DNA of 64,000 nucleotides from Candidatus Microgenomates bacterium. GTDB taxonomy: Bacteria > Patescibacteria > JACPGU01. The notes under the pieces are model-generated. The model did no database searches and had not been told where the DNA came from. It was given only the letters and a program-made list of their open reading frames with translations. The number at the start of each line of letters is the position of its first letter. Within the stretch, counting starts at the first letter, position 1. Shown here piece after piece: positions 1 through 8,791 of this stretch. The DNA is taken from NCBI GenBank assembly GCA_016188915.1, contig JACPGU010000002.1, positions 124,001 through 188,000 on the forward strand, given 5' to 3'. A program made the position numbers and the translations under genes.

Positions 1-1499
1 GTGAAATCCGCGTCCTCGGCGGCGTATTCGGTCGCCTCATTGACATCGGTTTCGGCAAAAGATTTTTGTTTGGCGCCGGCGCCAATGAGCGCGGTAATCG
101 GAATCATCTGATGACCAAATTCAATGAAAGCCATATTGTCCAACGAATGTCCGCGTCTGACCGGATCGAGACAGTAAGAAGCGAGCATGGTGTCAAAATA
201 AATCCCCGTCATCTTCACCCCCGCTTTTCTGATGGCGAGCATGTCGTATTTGATATTTTGGCCGATTTTTTTTATTTTTTCGTTTTCTAGAATGGGTCGC
301 AAGGTCTCTAAAACTGATTTTTTCGGCAATTGTTGCCCTTTGCTGTGTCCAACGGGGATATAATATCCCTCGCCCGCTTTCCAGGAAAAAGAAAGGCCGA
401 CCAATTCGGAATCCAGCGCGCCGAGAGCCGATGTCTCGGTATCTATGGCAAATTCTTTCTGCTTTTTTAATTCTTTGAGAAATTCTCCGAACGACCGCTG
501 GTCATTGACGAGAATATAGTTGTTATTTAATTTCTTAATTTCTTCTTTTTTTAATTTCTTATCAAAAAGGGTCAGCTCATCTTGTTTACTTACGCTTTTT
601 GATCCCTCGCCCATCAGCTTCAGCAACCTCGGCATTAGCGAGCGAAATTCAAATTTTTGGAAAGTGGCCGTCGCTTTCCCGAAATCCACATCCGTCAACT
701 CGCACGCGGGCAATACCAATTTGATCGGCGCTTCTCTGTTGATTGTTGCCAATTTTTGCGATAGATAAGCATTTTCTTTATCAGCCAGCAGTTTTTCCTT
801 CACCGCATCCGAGAACCCAAAATCCTTGCCTCCCACCGCCTCGTAAACGCTATCTAATGTCTGGTATTTTTGCAAAAGGTCGGTTGCGGTCTTTTCTCCT
901 ATCCCCTTCACCCCCGGGATATTGTCCGAAGCGTCACCTCGAAGCGCCTTGTAGTCCACTACTTGCGACGGCGTCAAACCCATCTTTTCCACCACCCCTT
1001 TCTCATCGTAAACGATGGTGTCCTTGATGCCTTTTTTCAAAGTGTAAACGAAAGTATTGTCGTCCACCAGCTGCAAAGTGTCCATATCGCCAGTCACAAT
1101 ATAGGTATCCACACCAAGATTTTTTTCGTCAATCTTGGCGCACAATGTGCCGATGATGTCATCGGCCTCAAAGCCCTGTAGCTCAAAAATGGGGATATTG
1201 AGCGAGACCAAAACCTCCTGCGCCATCGGGATTTGTTCGTACAGCTCATCGGGAGCTTTGACGCGAGTGGCCTTGTAGTCGGCGTATTCTTCGTGCCGGA
1301 AGGTGGGCCCAGCCATATCAAAAGTAGCGGCAATATAGTCGGGCTTGGTATCCTCAATGGCCTTCAAAAGCGTGGAGGTAAAGCCATAGACCGCCCCGAT
1401 AGGTCGGCCGTCTCTGGTGCGAAGATTGGGTATCGCGTGAAACGCCCGATGCACGAGCGCGTTGGAATCGATTAAGAGAAATTTCTTGTTCTTGGGCAT
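1..1499 (-). CDS. polA: DNA polymerase I, N-terminal part (runs off the left edge)
   Basis: Reads MPKNKKFLLIDSNALVHRAF from an ATG at 1499, the classic start of the PolA 5'-3' exonuclease (FEN) domain. The FEN acidic motifs follow (EADDIIGTL, VTGDMDTLQLV, LRGDASDNIPGVKGIGEKTA). After about 300 residues comes a 3'-5' proofreading domain with the exo I motif DTET, the exo II-like stretch IGQNIKYDM and an exo III-like AAEDAD at the window edge. The exo motifs look intact, so proofreading is probably active, unlike in Taq-type enzymes. The polymerase domain lies outside the window. Role: Okazaki primer removal and repair synthesis. A promoter-like site lies just upstream at 1527-1555. Confidence 0.95.
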   Translation of the reverse strand, partial: MPKNKKFLLIDSNALVHRAFHAIPNLRTRDGRPIGAVYGFTSTLLKAIEDTKPDYIAATFDMAGPTFRHEEYADYKATRVKAPDELYEQIPMAQEVLVSLNIPIFELQGFEADDIIGTLCAKIDEKNLGVDTYIVTGDMDTLQLVDDNTFVYTLKKGIKDTIVYDEKGVVEKMGLTPSQVVDYKALRGDASDNIPGVKGIGEKTATDLLQKYQTLDSVYEAVGGKDFGFSDAVKEKLLADKENAYLSQKLATINREAPIKLVLPACELTDVDFGKATATFQKFEFRSLMPRLLKLMGEGSKSVSKQDELTLFDKKLKKEEIKKLNNNYILVNDQRSFGEFLKELKKQKEFAIDTETSALGALDSELVGLSFSWKAGEGYYIPVGHSKGQQLPKKSVLETLRPILENEKIKKIGQNIKYDMLAIRKAGVKMTGIYFDTMLASYCLDPVRRGHSLDNMAFIEFGHQMIPITALIGAGAKQKSFAETDVNEATEYAAEDADF

Positions 1500-1526
1500 A
1501 GATTATAGCTTTACTGGCTAGAATCT

Positions 1527-1555
1527 ATTATACTAGATTGTGAAGAATATGAAAA
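1527..1555 (-). promoter_or_regulatory. Candidate sigma-70 promoter of polA
   Basis: On the minus strand TTTTCA (1550-1555), a 17-bp spacer and TATAAT (1527-1532) end 28 bp before the polA ATG. The -10 is perfect; the -35 matches 4 of 6 positions. Confidence 0.5.
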
Positions 1556-1678
1556 TGTCAGAACAGAGTTCCGATTAGCGCGGGATAATGACTGTCTATA
1601 ATACTCAATATACTGCCCTTATGCGAATTGTCTTCGCATAAAAACGAGTTCTGCAAAATTAATTTTTATTTCTTTTTT

Positions 1679-1966
1679 ATGAACAATGAGTTACCGCCAC
1701 ACAATATTGAGAAAGGCTTTTCTCAGATCGAAGCCGAGATGAAGAAAAGAGGATTTGTTTATGCTGGATTAGAAAGTTTAACAAAATTTAAGTTTAGCGA
1801 TGGGGCCAAATTCAATGCTGTACCAACCCAAACAAAGGATGATGTTGTCGGCAAGTATATTCAGAAATATAAAAAGGAGGGTGTTGATATTGAAATTGAG
1901 CTAATAGACAAGACCGGAATGGACGAACGACAACAATCCGTTTATGTATTTATAAGAAAGAAATAA
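1679..1966 (+). CDS. Small hypothetical protein (95 aa)
   Basis: Not recognised. The ATG at 1679 (MNNELPPHNIEKGFSQIEAE) is preferred over an in-frame TTG at 1628, whose extra 17 residues are Phe-rich and not protein-like. No clear Shine-Dalgarno precedes either. The product is hydrophilic with alternating charge, has no signal peptide or membrane segment, and reads as a small alpha/beta domain (…KYKKEGVDIEIELIDKTG…VYVFIRKK). It stands alone between polA and a 430-bp low-content stretch. Possibly a genuine orphan; function unknown. Confidence 0.5.
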   Translation: MNNELPPHNIEKGFSQIEAEMKKRGFVYAGLESLTKFKFSDGAKFNAVPTQTKDDVVGKYIQKYKKEGVDIEIELIDKTGMDERQQSVYVFIRKK

Positions 1967-2402
1967 AAATTAACTTCGCAGAACACGGCATATCTGGTTC
2001 GCTCCTGCCGTCGCTCACTTCTTCGCCCATCATTCTTCGCTTTCAGCTACGAATGACACGGACTACGAAGCGCACAGCGTCCATATTTCAGGCTCTTTTC
2101 TACATTTAATATTGAAGGGGAGTCAGATACTAACTAGTTTTGGATATAATTGGATATGGTTAAAATATCCGATTAAAAAATTAGTTTTTTTCTTTTGACA
2201 TAATATTAACTAAGTGCTGATATAGTTTATATTGCTATTCTTAATGTAAAAATGTAAACTAAAATTAAAGTATTTTTGGCTTGGGCATTCACCCCCCCCT
2301 AATTCCCCTCTGCCCTTCGCCCAAAACAAAAATTTTACCTGTTCTTTAAAATAATTGACGACAACTGCTGTTAGAAAAATAAAATCGCGAAAGGATATCA
2401 CT
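1967..2402. other. Intergenic stretch without a supported gene
   Basis: About 435 bp. The first 130 bp (1980-2100) is a GC-richer, gene-remnant-like segment with no open frame I can defend. The rest is AT-rich and holds a strong promoter-like site (2195-2223). A pyrimidine-rich tract at 2291-2330 with a run of eight C lies in the leader of the next small gene. I see no tRNA or riboswitch fold. Confidence 0.5.
2195..2223 (+). promoter_or_regulatory. Candidate sigma-70 promoter with a long leader
   Basis: TTGACA (2195-2200), 17-bp spacer, TGATAT (2218-2223). The -35 is perfect and the -10 imperfect. It would transcribe the zinc-ribbon mini-gene at 2403 with a leader of about 170 nt. Confidence 0.5.
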
Positions 2403-2576
2403 GTGATTAGCGTAGATGACCTTCTCGACATGATAACAACCGAAGCCATAACACCACTCTCGCACGAGTGTCGCGTTTGTGGTCATATTTTTTCACCAGA
2501 CGGAGAAGGGTGTCCTGTTTGCGGCAAAAACGGCGTAGCCTCACCTCTTCCCCGCCAAGATCACCAAAACAAGTAA
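2403..2576 (+). CDS. Zinc-ribbon mini-protein (57 aa)
   Basis: The GTG at 2403 is chosen because AAAGGA lies seven bases upstream; an in-frame TTG at 2355 has no ribosome site. The product has an N-terminal helix (VDDLLDMITTEA) and one rubredoxin-like or zinc-ribbon knuckle pair, CRVCG…CPVCG, spaced by about ten residues, then a short polar tail. The paired CxxC motifs make metal binding likely. Function and partner are unknown. It has its own promoter (2195-2223) and a terminator (2662-2689), so it appears to be a monocistronic unit. Confidence 0.55.
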   Translation: MISVDDLLDMITTEAITPLSHECRVCGHIFSPDGEGCPVCGKNGVASPLPRQDHQNK

Positions 2577-2661
2577 TTCGTCAATCTGTGGCAACTTGCT
2601 TACAAAAAAATATGGCTTTGGCCATATTTTTACTTACTTTAAAAACTTATCCTTAACCATC

Positions 2662-2689
2662 AAAAAGACCTTCTCCGAAGGTCTTTTTT
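2662..2689. terminator. Bidirectional rho-independent terminator
   Basis: AAAAAGACCTTC, loop TCC, GAAGGTCTTTTTT: a perfect stem flanked by A and T tracts. It serves the plus-strand zinc-ribbon gene and the minus-strand gene ending at 2707. Confidence 0.85.
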
Positions 2690-2706
2690 GCGAAAAGCTA
2701 GAAATC

Positions 2707-2949
2707 TCACCGAAAATGTCGATGAAACAGCGGGCGACATAATACAAAACGACAACCGCCAGACCTTTCGATCCTGTCAAGATACATGCCGACTTTGAGA
2801 TTGGCTATTCTTAGTTCTCTATCTATTCTTTCGGCAAATTTTGGATCATCTCTAAGCTTTCTTTCATGTTCATTGAGAGCTTTCACGATTTCGTTCATCT
2901 TTTCTGCCGATAATTCTCCTGACGAAGTTTTTAAAGGTCTTTTTCTCAT
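2707..2949 (-). CDS. Small charged hypothetical protein (80 aa)
   Basis: Not recognised. The ATG at 2949 is preceded by AAGGAGAGGGAAAG, a very good ribosome site, which supports translation. The body is a highly charged helical stretch (EKMNEIVKALNEHERKLRDD…) ending in a more basic, Cys- and Arg-containing tail. No membrane segment. It ends at the shared terminator and lies 35 bp upstream of the Mur ligase stop, on the same strand. Confidence 0.55.
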   Translation of the reverse strand: MRKRPLKTSSGELSAEKMNEIVKALNEHERKLRDDPKFAERIDRELRIANLKVGMYLDRIERSGGCRFVLCRPLFHRHFR

Positions 2950-2984
2950 CTTTCCCTCTCCTTAGCAGTAGTTTAACCTTCAAA

Positions 2985-4325
2985 CTATCTCAAATATTTC
3001 AACACCACTTCACGATCGTTGAAAGGGACTATCTTGCCCATCACATTCATCCCGACCTCCGAACCTTTGCCGGTTATCACCACCACATCGCCATCGCCAT
3101 GCGCCATCAGCAGAGCTTTCTCTATCGCGTGTTCGCGATTGATAATAATTTCATAATCCTCTCCTTCTTTTTTGTCGTTATCTTTGAAGCCATTCGCTAT
3201 CTCTCTTACTATTCCATACGGATCATCAAAATAAGGGTCTTCGTTAGTTAGAATAGAATAATCAGCGTAACCCGAAACCACTTGCCCCATCGGTGCTCTT
3301 TTGCCCTTATCTCTCCCGCCACCACAAGCACCAAAAACAGCTACTATTTTACCTTTGTAAAGCGCTCTAATGGTAGCATAGAGGCCTCGCAAAGAATCGG
3401 GAGTCAGGGCATAATCAATGATGACATCATAGCCTTTTTTGCTAGATAATTTTTCCATTCGACCACTTACTCCCAAAAAATCCCCAAGATTTGCCGCCAA
3501 ACTGTCCCAAGAAAAACCCGCCAAATGACCCACTGCTGCTGCTGCCAAAAGATTGTAGACATTTACCTCTCCCAAAAGAGGGGATATGATTTCTGCCTTT
3601 TCTCCTCCCAGGCTTATATTAAAGGTCAATTCTTTTTGGCTTTGTTTTACATCGCTGGCTAAAATAACTTTTTCGGCAAAAAGAGAAGGTTTATTTTTTA
3701 CTGAAAAGCCCATCTTGTAATCAGCGCCAAATTTCAAAAAGCTATCGGCATGCTGATCGTCTGTATTGGCAATGATAGTTTTTTTAGCCAATCCCGTCGC
3801 GGGAAAAGCTATTTTTTTCCTGGCAGATTTACCTAAACTGGCAAATATTTTTTGTTTAGCTTTTTTGTATTTTTCAAAACTGCCATGCGACTCTATGTGC
3901 TCTGGCGAAAGATTGGTAAAAACCAATATATCAAAATTGATGCCAAAAACACGATGACTTGCTACCCCCTCAGATGACACTTCCAGCACAGCTACCCGGC
4001 AGCCGTTTTTGACCATTTTGGAAAGCATACTTTGCATTCCAAAACGCCCCAGCATTGTATTTTTGGTTTTGTTAATCCATTCTTTGTTGCCGATTTTAAA
4101 ATTGGCCGTAGAGATCAAACCAGATCTTATCCCGCCCGACTGCAAAATCCAATGGATAGCATTAACCGTAGAAGTCTTGCCATTAGTACCGGTTACGCCA
4201 ACAACCAATAGATTTTTGGAAGGATTGAGGTAAAAAAGAGCCGCCGCCAAAGACCAGGCAAAATAATACCAAGAAAAAACAAATCTTGGCGTAAAGCGCC
4301 GGATAAATTCTTTAATTTTTTTCAT
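2985..4325 (-). CDS. MurE-like Mur ligase lacking the UDP-binding N-terminal domain
   Basis: Mur ligase family: ATP-dependent amide ligase of the peptidoglycan-precursor pathway. The P-loop GTNGKTST sits near residues 45-52, VLEVSSEG near 115-120, the GRME motif near 288-291, an FGACGGGRDKGKR stretch near 331-343 and ITGKGSE near the end. The family order is the MurE one, but the protein is 446 aa against about 490. The usual first domain that binds the UDP-MurNAc part is replaced by a short hydrophobic segment (residues about 15-36). At the residue that selects the third amino acid, MurE enzymes read DNPR (DAP) or DNPA/DDP (Lys); here it is TNEDPYFDDP, so the amino-acid substrate cannot be assigned. 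DYAHTP is DYALTP here. Confidence 0.8.
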   Translation of the reverse strand: MKKIKEFIRRFTPRFVFSWYYFAWSLAAALFYLNPSKNLLVVGVTGTNGKTSTVNAIHWILQSGGIRSGLISTANFKIGNKEWINKTKNTMLGRFGMQSMLSKMVKNGCRVAVLEVSSEGVASHRVFGINFDILVFTNLSPEHIESHGSFEKYKKAKQKIFASLGKSARKKIAFPATGLAKKTIIANTDDQHADSFLKFGADYKMGFSVKNKPSLFAEKVILASDVKQSQKELTFNISLGGEKAEIISPLLGEVNVYNLLAAAAVGHLAGFSWDSLAANLGDFLGVSGRMEKLSSKKGYDVIIDYALTPDSLRGLYATIRALYKGKIVAVFGACGGGRDKGKRAPMGQVVSGYADYSILTNEDPYFDDPYGIVREIANGFKDNDKKEGEDYEIIINREHAIEKALLMAHGDGDVVVITGKGSEVGMNVMGKIVPFNDREVVLKYLR

Positions 4326-4404
4326 AATGCTATTCTACCTTTTTTTATAAAAAAAAGAAGCACTCTCGGCTCCCCCCTTAATCAGATCAAGCCCAACAGA
4401 AACA

Positions 4405-5193
4405 CTACCAGCTTTTGCGTATTAACTCTTTGATTTTTTCTTCACTGGTCCGATAAACATTGTCCGAAAAATAGTAAGCGCCAGCGTAGGAAGAGAGCAA
4501 AATACCTAAAGCAACTACTAAATAGCCCAAAAAATATTGCGAGGAAAAAGAAACGACAAAACCATCGATTATAATAGCAAAGAAAAATTTGACCGCAAAA
4601 TATAGAAAGAAAGTTTTTTTGAATAGAGAGTGCCAGATTTTAAATGGCCAAACATTCAAAAGATAACGCAAGAAAAGATAGGAAATAACCGCCCCCCAGA
4701 TAAAACTCCATAAAACACTGGCGACTAAAGATCCCAGTCCAACATAAAGGATAAAGACATCAGGCAACGCTAAAGCGCCTAAAGCACCAAAATTAATAGC
4801 TACCTTAGGATAAACTATTTGCCCGCCAAAATACTGAAAAACAAAAGTCAAAATAGTGACGATAGCAAAAGACAGCGCGCCATATTTGACAGCAGCCAGA
4901 TAAAGCTCTCTCTCGCCCGGAGATACTTTGAGCAGTTTGAGCAGAGCGTATAAAACATCATCGGCTTTTTGACGATAGTTCCCTGAGCCACGCAAATGAG
5001 CACTAGGGGAAGAAAGGTCATCTGGCTGAATAACTATTTTTTTGTTTTTTTCATCGGCTTCTTCAATGAAAGCCAGCGCTTCTTCTATCTCGGAGATAGC
5101 AATACCTTGCTTTAACAAGCCCTTTTTTAGCTTTTCGGTGCCATAATCATCTAGATTGTTTCTGATGTAGGCGATTAGTTCGCTGTCAGGCAT
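4405..5193 (-). CDS. Polytopic membrane protein of unknown function
   Basis: 262 aa. Residues 1-45 form a soluble helical domain (MPDSELIAYIRNNLDDYGTE…) resembling the UBA/CUE-like helical starts common in this lineage, then a polar linker, then five or so membrane spans from about residue 105 to 250 (for example ALSFAIVTILTFVFQYFGG, LYVGLGSLVASVLWSFIW, LGYLVVALGILLSSYAGAYY). A Yip1/DUF-type membrane fold is possible but not shown. It follows virB4 by about 70 bp on the same strand and may belong to the secretion-like operon. Confidence 0.7.
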   Translation of the reverse strand: MPDSELIAYIRNNLDDYGTEKLKKGLLKQGIAISEIEEALAFIEEADEKNKKIVIQPDDLSSPSAHLRGSGNYRQKADDVLYALLKLLKVSPGERELYLAAVKYGALSFAIVTILTFVFQYFGGQIVYPKVAINFGALGALALPDVFILYVGLGSLVASVLWSFIWGAVISYLFLRYLLNVWPFKIWHSLFKKTFFLYFAVKFFFAIIIDGFVVSFSSQYFLGYLVVALGILLSSYAGAYYFSDNVYRTSEEKIKELIRKSW

Positions 5194-5262
5194 AGGATAA
5201 AAATTAGATATTTGCCACTATTTTACCTTTTTTCGTAAAGTTTGGCAAAATCTTGAAAAAAA

Positions 5263-7320
5263 TTATTCCGGACGTAATTTTTCCATCTCGGTTAATTGCT
5301 TCGGAGAAGTAGTGATAATTTGATCTTCAGTATAGGAAGCAGTCACCTTTATGGCCACATGATTGACCCCGGCAAAAAATAATCCCTCTCCCACACGCGA
5401 CTCCAAAAGCAAGGCTTTTTCGCCTTCGGTCAGATTAAAAGTCGTCCCCACAGACTCAATAGAAGCAGGAGACTGTTTCAAAAGAAGTTGCATGGAAGAG
5501 TTCGTTACGATTGCCCGACCATATTTTGAGCCCAAAAAATCTTCCACATCTTGTGTTATGGTAGTCAGTCCCAAAAAATATTTGCGGGCTCTTTTGGCGA
5601 TAGAAAAAATGAATTTGGCCGCGTCTTCGTTCTCCATCATCAACCATGCCTCGTCTACTATGAGCATTCTTTTTCTTCTCTCGGCCCTGACTCTGGCCCA
5701 AATGTAATCCAAAATCATATACATCGCAATCGGCCGAAGAGAGGTCTCCAAATCACGGATATTAAAAACCACGAAACCTTTGTGCAAATCAATATTGGTC
5801 GGTTTATTAAAAATCCCCGCGAAAGTACCAGAAACGTATTTTTCCATCCTTTGCGCTAAAGACAAACCATTTTGTGTTCTCAATAATAGATTATACAAAT
5901 CCCCCATCAAAGGAGCAGGGTTTTTTTGTGATTTGGGATCTTTGGTAATTCCCTTACTCATATAAACTTCCAATAGGGAGTGCTCTATGATAGCGTCTTC
6001 TTCGTTATTCAATTTACCAAGCAGAAGGTTGATTAATCCTTTGACGGTAATAATAGTGGCACGCAAATTATCTTCTCCAATATCCTCCGTGGCATCATCA
6101 GCCAAAGGCGGGACATCAAATGGATTGATACGTTCATTGGAGGAAAGAGAAAAATTCAGATAACTGCCACCCACTATACGACAAAGATTTTGATATTCAT
6201 TTTCTGGGTCAATAACCATCACGTCTACCCCCAACATCATATAGCGCAAAGCTTCTAATTTTACCGCGTAAGACTTACCGCCTCCAGACTTAGCAAAAAC
6301 TACTGAATTGGCGTTTTCCAGCTCCTCAAAGCGGTCAAAAATAATCAAGCCACGATTGTGCCTATTGATGCCGTACATGATGCCTTTATTGCCAGTTAAA
6401 TCCATGGAAGTGAAGGGGAAGCTGGTGGACAAAGACCCCGTATCCATATTGCGACGAATGTCCAAAAGATCCGCGCCCTGTGGAATGGTAGAGCGAAAGC
6501 CTTGTGCCATCTGGAAATTGGCCCTTTTGGTGTAGATAAGATTGCCGCCCAAGGTTGTCTCTATATTTTTGGTAATTAGCTCCAAATCATCTAAAGTTTT
6601 GGCATAAATCGTAAAATAAAGGCAAAAATGAAATAATTTTTCCTCACCGCGCGAGAGTCTGTCGCGCAGATCTTCAATGTCTTGCATGGCTGTTTCCAGC
6701 TCGGGATTTCTAACCAGACCCTTCTGCGCTTCAATAGACAGGGCAGATTCTACTTGGCCCGATCTTTTACGCAAAGTATCCAGTGCTCCGCGCGACTCTA
6801 TCGGATAAATAAACATGCCGATATCAATGGTTTGATCAATATTGATAATGGGAGATAGCCAATTAGGGAAAATGTAGCGCGGATAATTAAAAACGAAAAG
6901 AGTACGCACATAATAATCGTTAAGCATCAGATAGGAAGGCAAGGCCTGCAAGGAAGAAGGAGAGATTAAGTCACGAATAGAGGCCAAACCTTTTTCATAA
7001 GTTTCCTGCGCTTCTTTTTCTCTTTTTATTTGCTCTTGTTTTTTGTGTTCCGTCTCTTTTTGACGAGCCAATTCTTCAGGGCTCATTTTTGGCCCAAACA
7101 AAGAAAATCCTTTTGGAGGAGACGCTGGCGATGGTGAAATAGGCGCGGGAGGAGGAGTAACCGGAGCAGGGCTTGGGCTAGAAGCCTTGGGAGCGCTCTG
7201 ATAGGCCGAATAGATGCCAGCCGGAGCAGAAACAGGAATAGTAGAAGCAGGCGCGCTTTGTGGCGGCTTGATTGCGTCAAAAGTTTTTTGATTTTGGTTG
7301 TCTGGTTTTGATTCGGGCAT
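5263..7320 (-). CDS. virB4: VirB4/TraC-type secretion ATPase
   Basis: 685 aa. The ATG at 7320 (MPESKPDN) has GGAGAG upstream; a TTG at 7341 would add seven residues with no ribosome site. Residues 1-75 are Pro/Ala/Ser-rich and disordered, followed by a charged coiled stretch. The ATPase core has Walker A in AKSGGGKSY near residue 345, a VIDPENEYQNL strand, and Walker B MLIVDEAW near residues 552-559, followed by the family's RKYFLGLTTITQD. It powers pilus biogenesis or substrate transfer at the inner face of the membrane. The TraC-like N-terminal domain is a separate upstream gene (7356-8084), so the usual VirB4 is split in two. Neighbours PrgI-like and VirB6-like confirm the context. Confidence 0.92.
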   Translation of the reverse strand: MPESKPDNQNQKTFDAIKPPQSAPASTIPVSAPAGIYSAYQSAPKASSPSPAPVTPPPAPISPSPASPPKGFSLFGPKMSPEELARQKETEHKKQEQIKREKEAQETYEKGLASIRDLISPSSLQALPSYLMLNDYYVRTLFVFNYPRYIFPNWLSPIINIDQTIDIGMFIYPIESRGALDTLRKRSGQVESALSIEAQKGLVRNPELETAMQDIEDLRDRLSRGEEKLFHFCLYFTIYAKTLDDLELITKNIETTLGGNLIYTKRANFQMAQGFRSTIPQGADLLDIRRNMDTGSLSTSFPFTSMDLTGNKGIMYGINRHNRGLIIFDRFEELENANSVVFAKSGGGKSYAVKLEALRYMMLGVDVMVIDPENEYQNLCRIVGGSYLNFSLSSNERINPFDVPPLADDATEDIGEDNLRATIITVKGLINLLLGKLNNEEDAIIEHSLLEVYMSKGITKDPKSQKNPAPLMGDLYNLLLRTQNGLSLAQRMEKYVSGTFAGIFNKPTNIDLHKGFVVFNIRDLETSLRPIAMYMILDYIWARVRAERRKRMLIVDEAWLMMENEDAAKFIFSIAKRARKYFLGLTTITQDVEDFLGSKYGRAIVTNSSMQLLLKQSPASIESVGTTFNLTEGEKALLLESRVGEGLFFAGVNHVAIKVTASYTEDQIITTSPKQLTEMEKLRPE

Positions 7321-7355
7321 AATCTCTCCACGATCTAACAATATAACGATTTTAT

Positions 7356-8084
7356 TTATCCTATCTCCATCTCTTCTGGCAATTTTTCTATAATCTCGGC
7401 CTCCATCTGCGAAGGATCAATTAATTTTTGCGTCACCGCCTGATCGGGATTGTAGGTGCCATAAAAAAGCTCAATTAGGTCCTGGCTGACTAATTGCGAG
7501 ATTTTTATACCCACTCCCTGCAAACCACTGGCCGTAGTAGCTACTTTTTGCATCAAATATTTTCTTTCATCAACAAAATTATTTACAGCCACCGTCCCTT
7601 TGGCCCCAAAAAATCGACTCATTCCACCAATCTTGGCTACTCCGGCAGGATAATGGGAAATAACTACAAAAAATCTTTTTTGCATAATGTTGGATTGCGT
7701 AATCAGCTCGCGAACATAATTAATATATTCTGCCATCTGCGTTCGCAAAAGCTCATTGGATTCTTGGTTTTTTCTTTCCTCAATAGTTTTCAAATAAACA
7801 TCCAAATCCAGTCTCCTGGATTGCAATACTATCTGAATAGGAAAATCCAAAGAATTCAAAAAGCTTTGATAGCCATAAATAATAGAGTCGCGCTCTATCT
7901 CTGATTTCAATTCAAAATTGACTGCCGAACACATCAAAACAGCCTTCATACTACCGTCTTTTAGGATCAGAATGCCTTCGCGTATTTGATCAATATCTAA
8001 AAAAGACTGAGTGGCTGTGCTTTTTGCGGTCGATGCTTCCAGCGACGGATTGGTAATATTTTTTTGTGTTTTATTATCTGCCAT
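7356..8084 (-). CDS. TraC/VirB4 N-terminal-domain protein
   Basis: 242 aa without an ATPase motif. After a polar N-terminus of about 30 residues it contains the beta-strand pattern of the TraC/VirB4 N-terminal domain (DQIREGILILKDGSMKAVLMC… near residues 32-52, then FLNSLDFPIQIVLQSRRLDL). It ends 35 bp before the virB4 start and probably pairs with that ATPase. A stand-alone version of this domain beside PrgI and VirB4 is typical of CPR gene clusters (family knowledge). Confidence 0.8.
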   Translation of the reverse strand: MADNKTQKNITNPSLEASTAKSTATQSFLDIDQIREGILILKDGSMKAVLMCSAVNFELKSEIERDSIIYGYQSFLNSLDFPIQIVLQSRRLDLDVYLKTIEERKNQESNELLRTQMAEYINYVRELITQSNIMQKRFFVVISHYPAGVAKIGGMSRFFGAKGTVAVNNFVDERKYLMQKVATTASGLQGVGIKISQLVSQDLIELFYGTYNPDQAVTQKLIDPSQMEAEIIEKLPEEMEIG

Positions 8085-8137
8085 CAGAATATTTGATTAT
8101 TTGCCTACTTGATTAGTTGATTACTTGTTTGCTCCTA

Positions 8138-8764
8138 TCATTTCTTTGCTATCACGCCAGACAATGATGCCGCCAGATCTCGGAAGTCAGTGGTCTCTCT
8201 AGGGGTCACTGTCACATTTTCCAAAGCTTGCTCCAGGTCAGAAAAAACATCCTCCAAATCTTCTTCTATATTAGCATCTGCCACCGGGGCATTGGCAACT
8301 CCAACAATACGATCGGGGCTTATGCTACCACCTACCGCTCCGTGCGTATCCATAATGGTAGCCAATTCCGCCAAACGTGACTCTATTATCCCGCTAGCCG
8401 CTTGACGGGCAATACCTTTTTTAGATTCTTCTGATTCAACCACTGACTGAGTTACCATATTTTTTACCCTTACCGATTTTTGCCAAGTTTTAATCTTCGG
8501 CTCTATAGTAAAAGCAGTAAAGAAAAGTAAAAAGTCCAAAAATGGCCTCTCATTAATTTTGACAAAGATCAAAGCGAAGCTCAAAGTAACCACCGGCAAA
8601 GCCAAAATAATGAAAAGGAGAAAGTTAGTAGAAGCAATAGCCAGATAAAGGACATAGGTAATCGCGCCACCCCCCACCATATACAAAAATTGCTTGAGCG
8701 TAAAGGGCCCGAATATTTTGTCTTCAATATCTATATTTTGCGGTATTTTATAATTGTCTTGCAT
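8138..8764 (-). CDS. PrgI-family (VirB3-like) membrane protein
   Basis: 208 aa. The N-terminus YKIPQNIDIEDKIFGPFTLK followed by two adjacent membrane spans (about residues 27-70) is the PrgI signature, the Gram-positive counterpart of VirB3. Family members bind the VirB4 ATPase at the membrane. The C-terminal half (about 110-208) is an acidic, Ala/Ser-rich cytosolic extension not found in short PrgI proteins. It sits between the VirB6-like gene and the TraC-domain gene in one operon. Confidence 0.85.
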   Translation of the reverse strand: MQDNYKIPQNIDIEDKIFGPFTLKQFLYMVGGGAITYVLYLAIASTNFLLFIILALPVVTLSFALIFVKINERPFLDFLLFFTAFTIEPKIKTWQKSVRVKNMVTQSVVESEESKKGIARQAASGIIESRLAELATIMDTHGAVGGSISPDRIVGVANAPVADANIEEDLEDVFSDLEQALENVTVTPRETTDFRDLAASLSGVIAKK

Positions 8765-8791
8765 AAAAATTAACTAAAATCATTACCTCGT

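Noticed and set aside
1628..1678. Upstream TTG start for the 1679 gene
   Set aside because: Adds a Phe-rich, unlikely N-terminus without ribosome site.
1980..2100. Possible gene remnant after the 1679 gene
   Set aside because: No frame remains open and no product could be recognised, so it is only noted as unexplained sequence.
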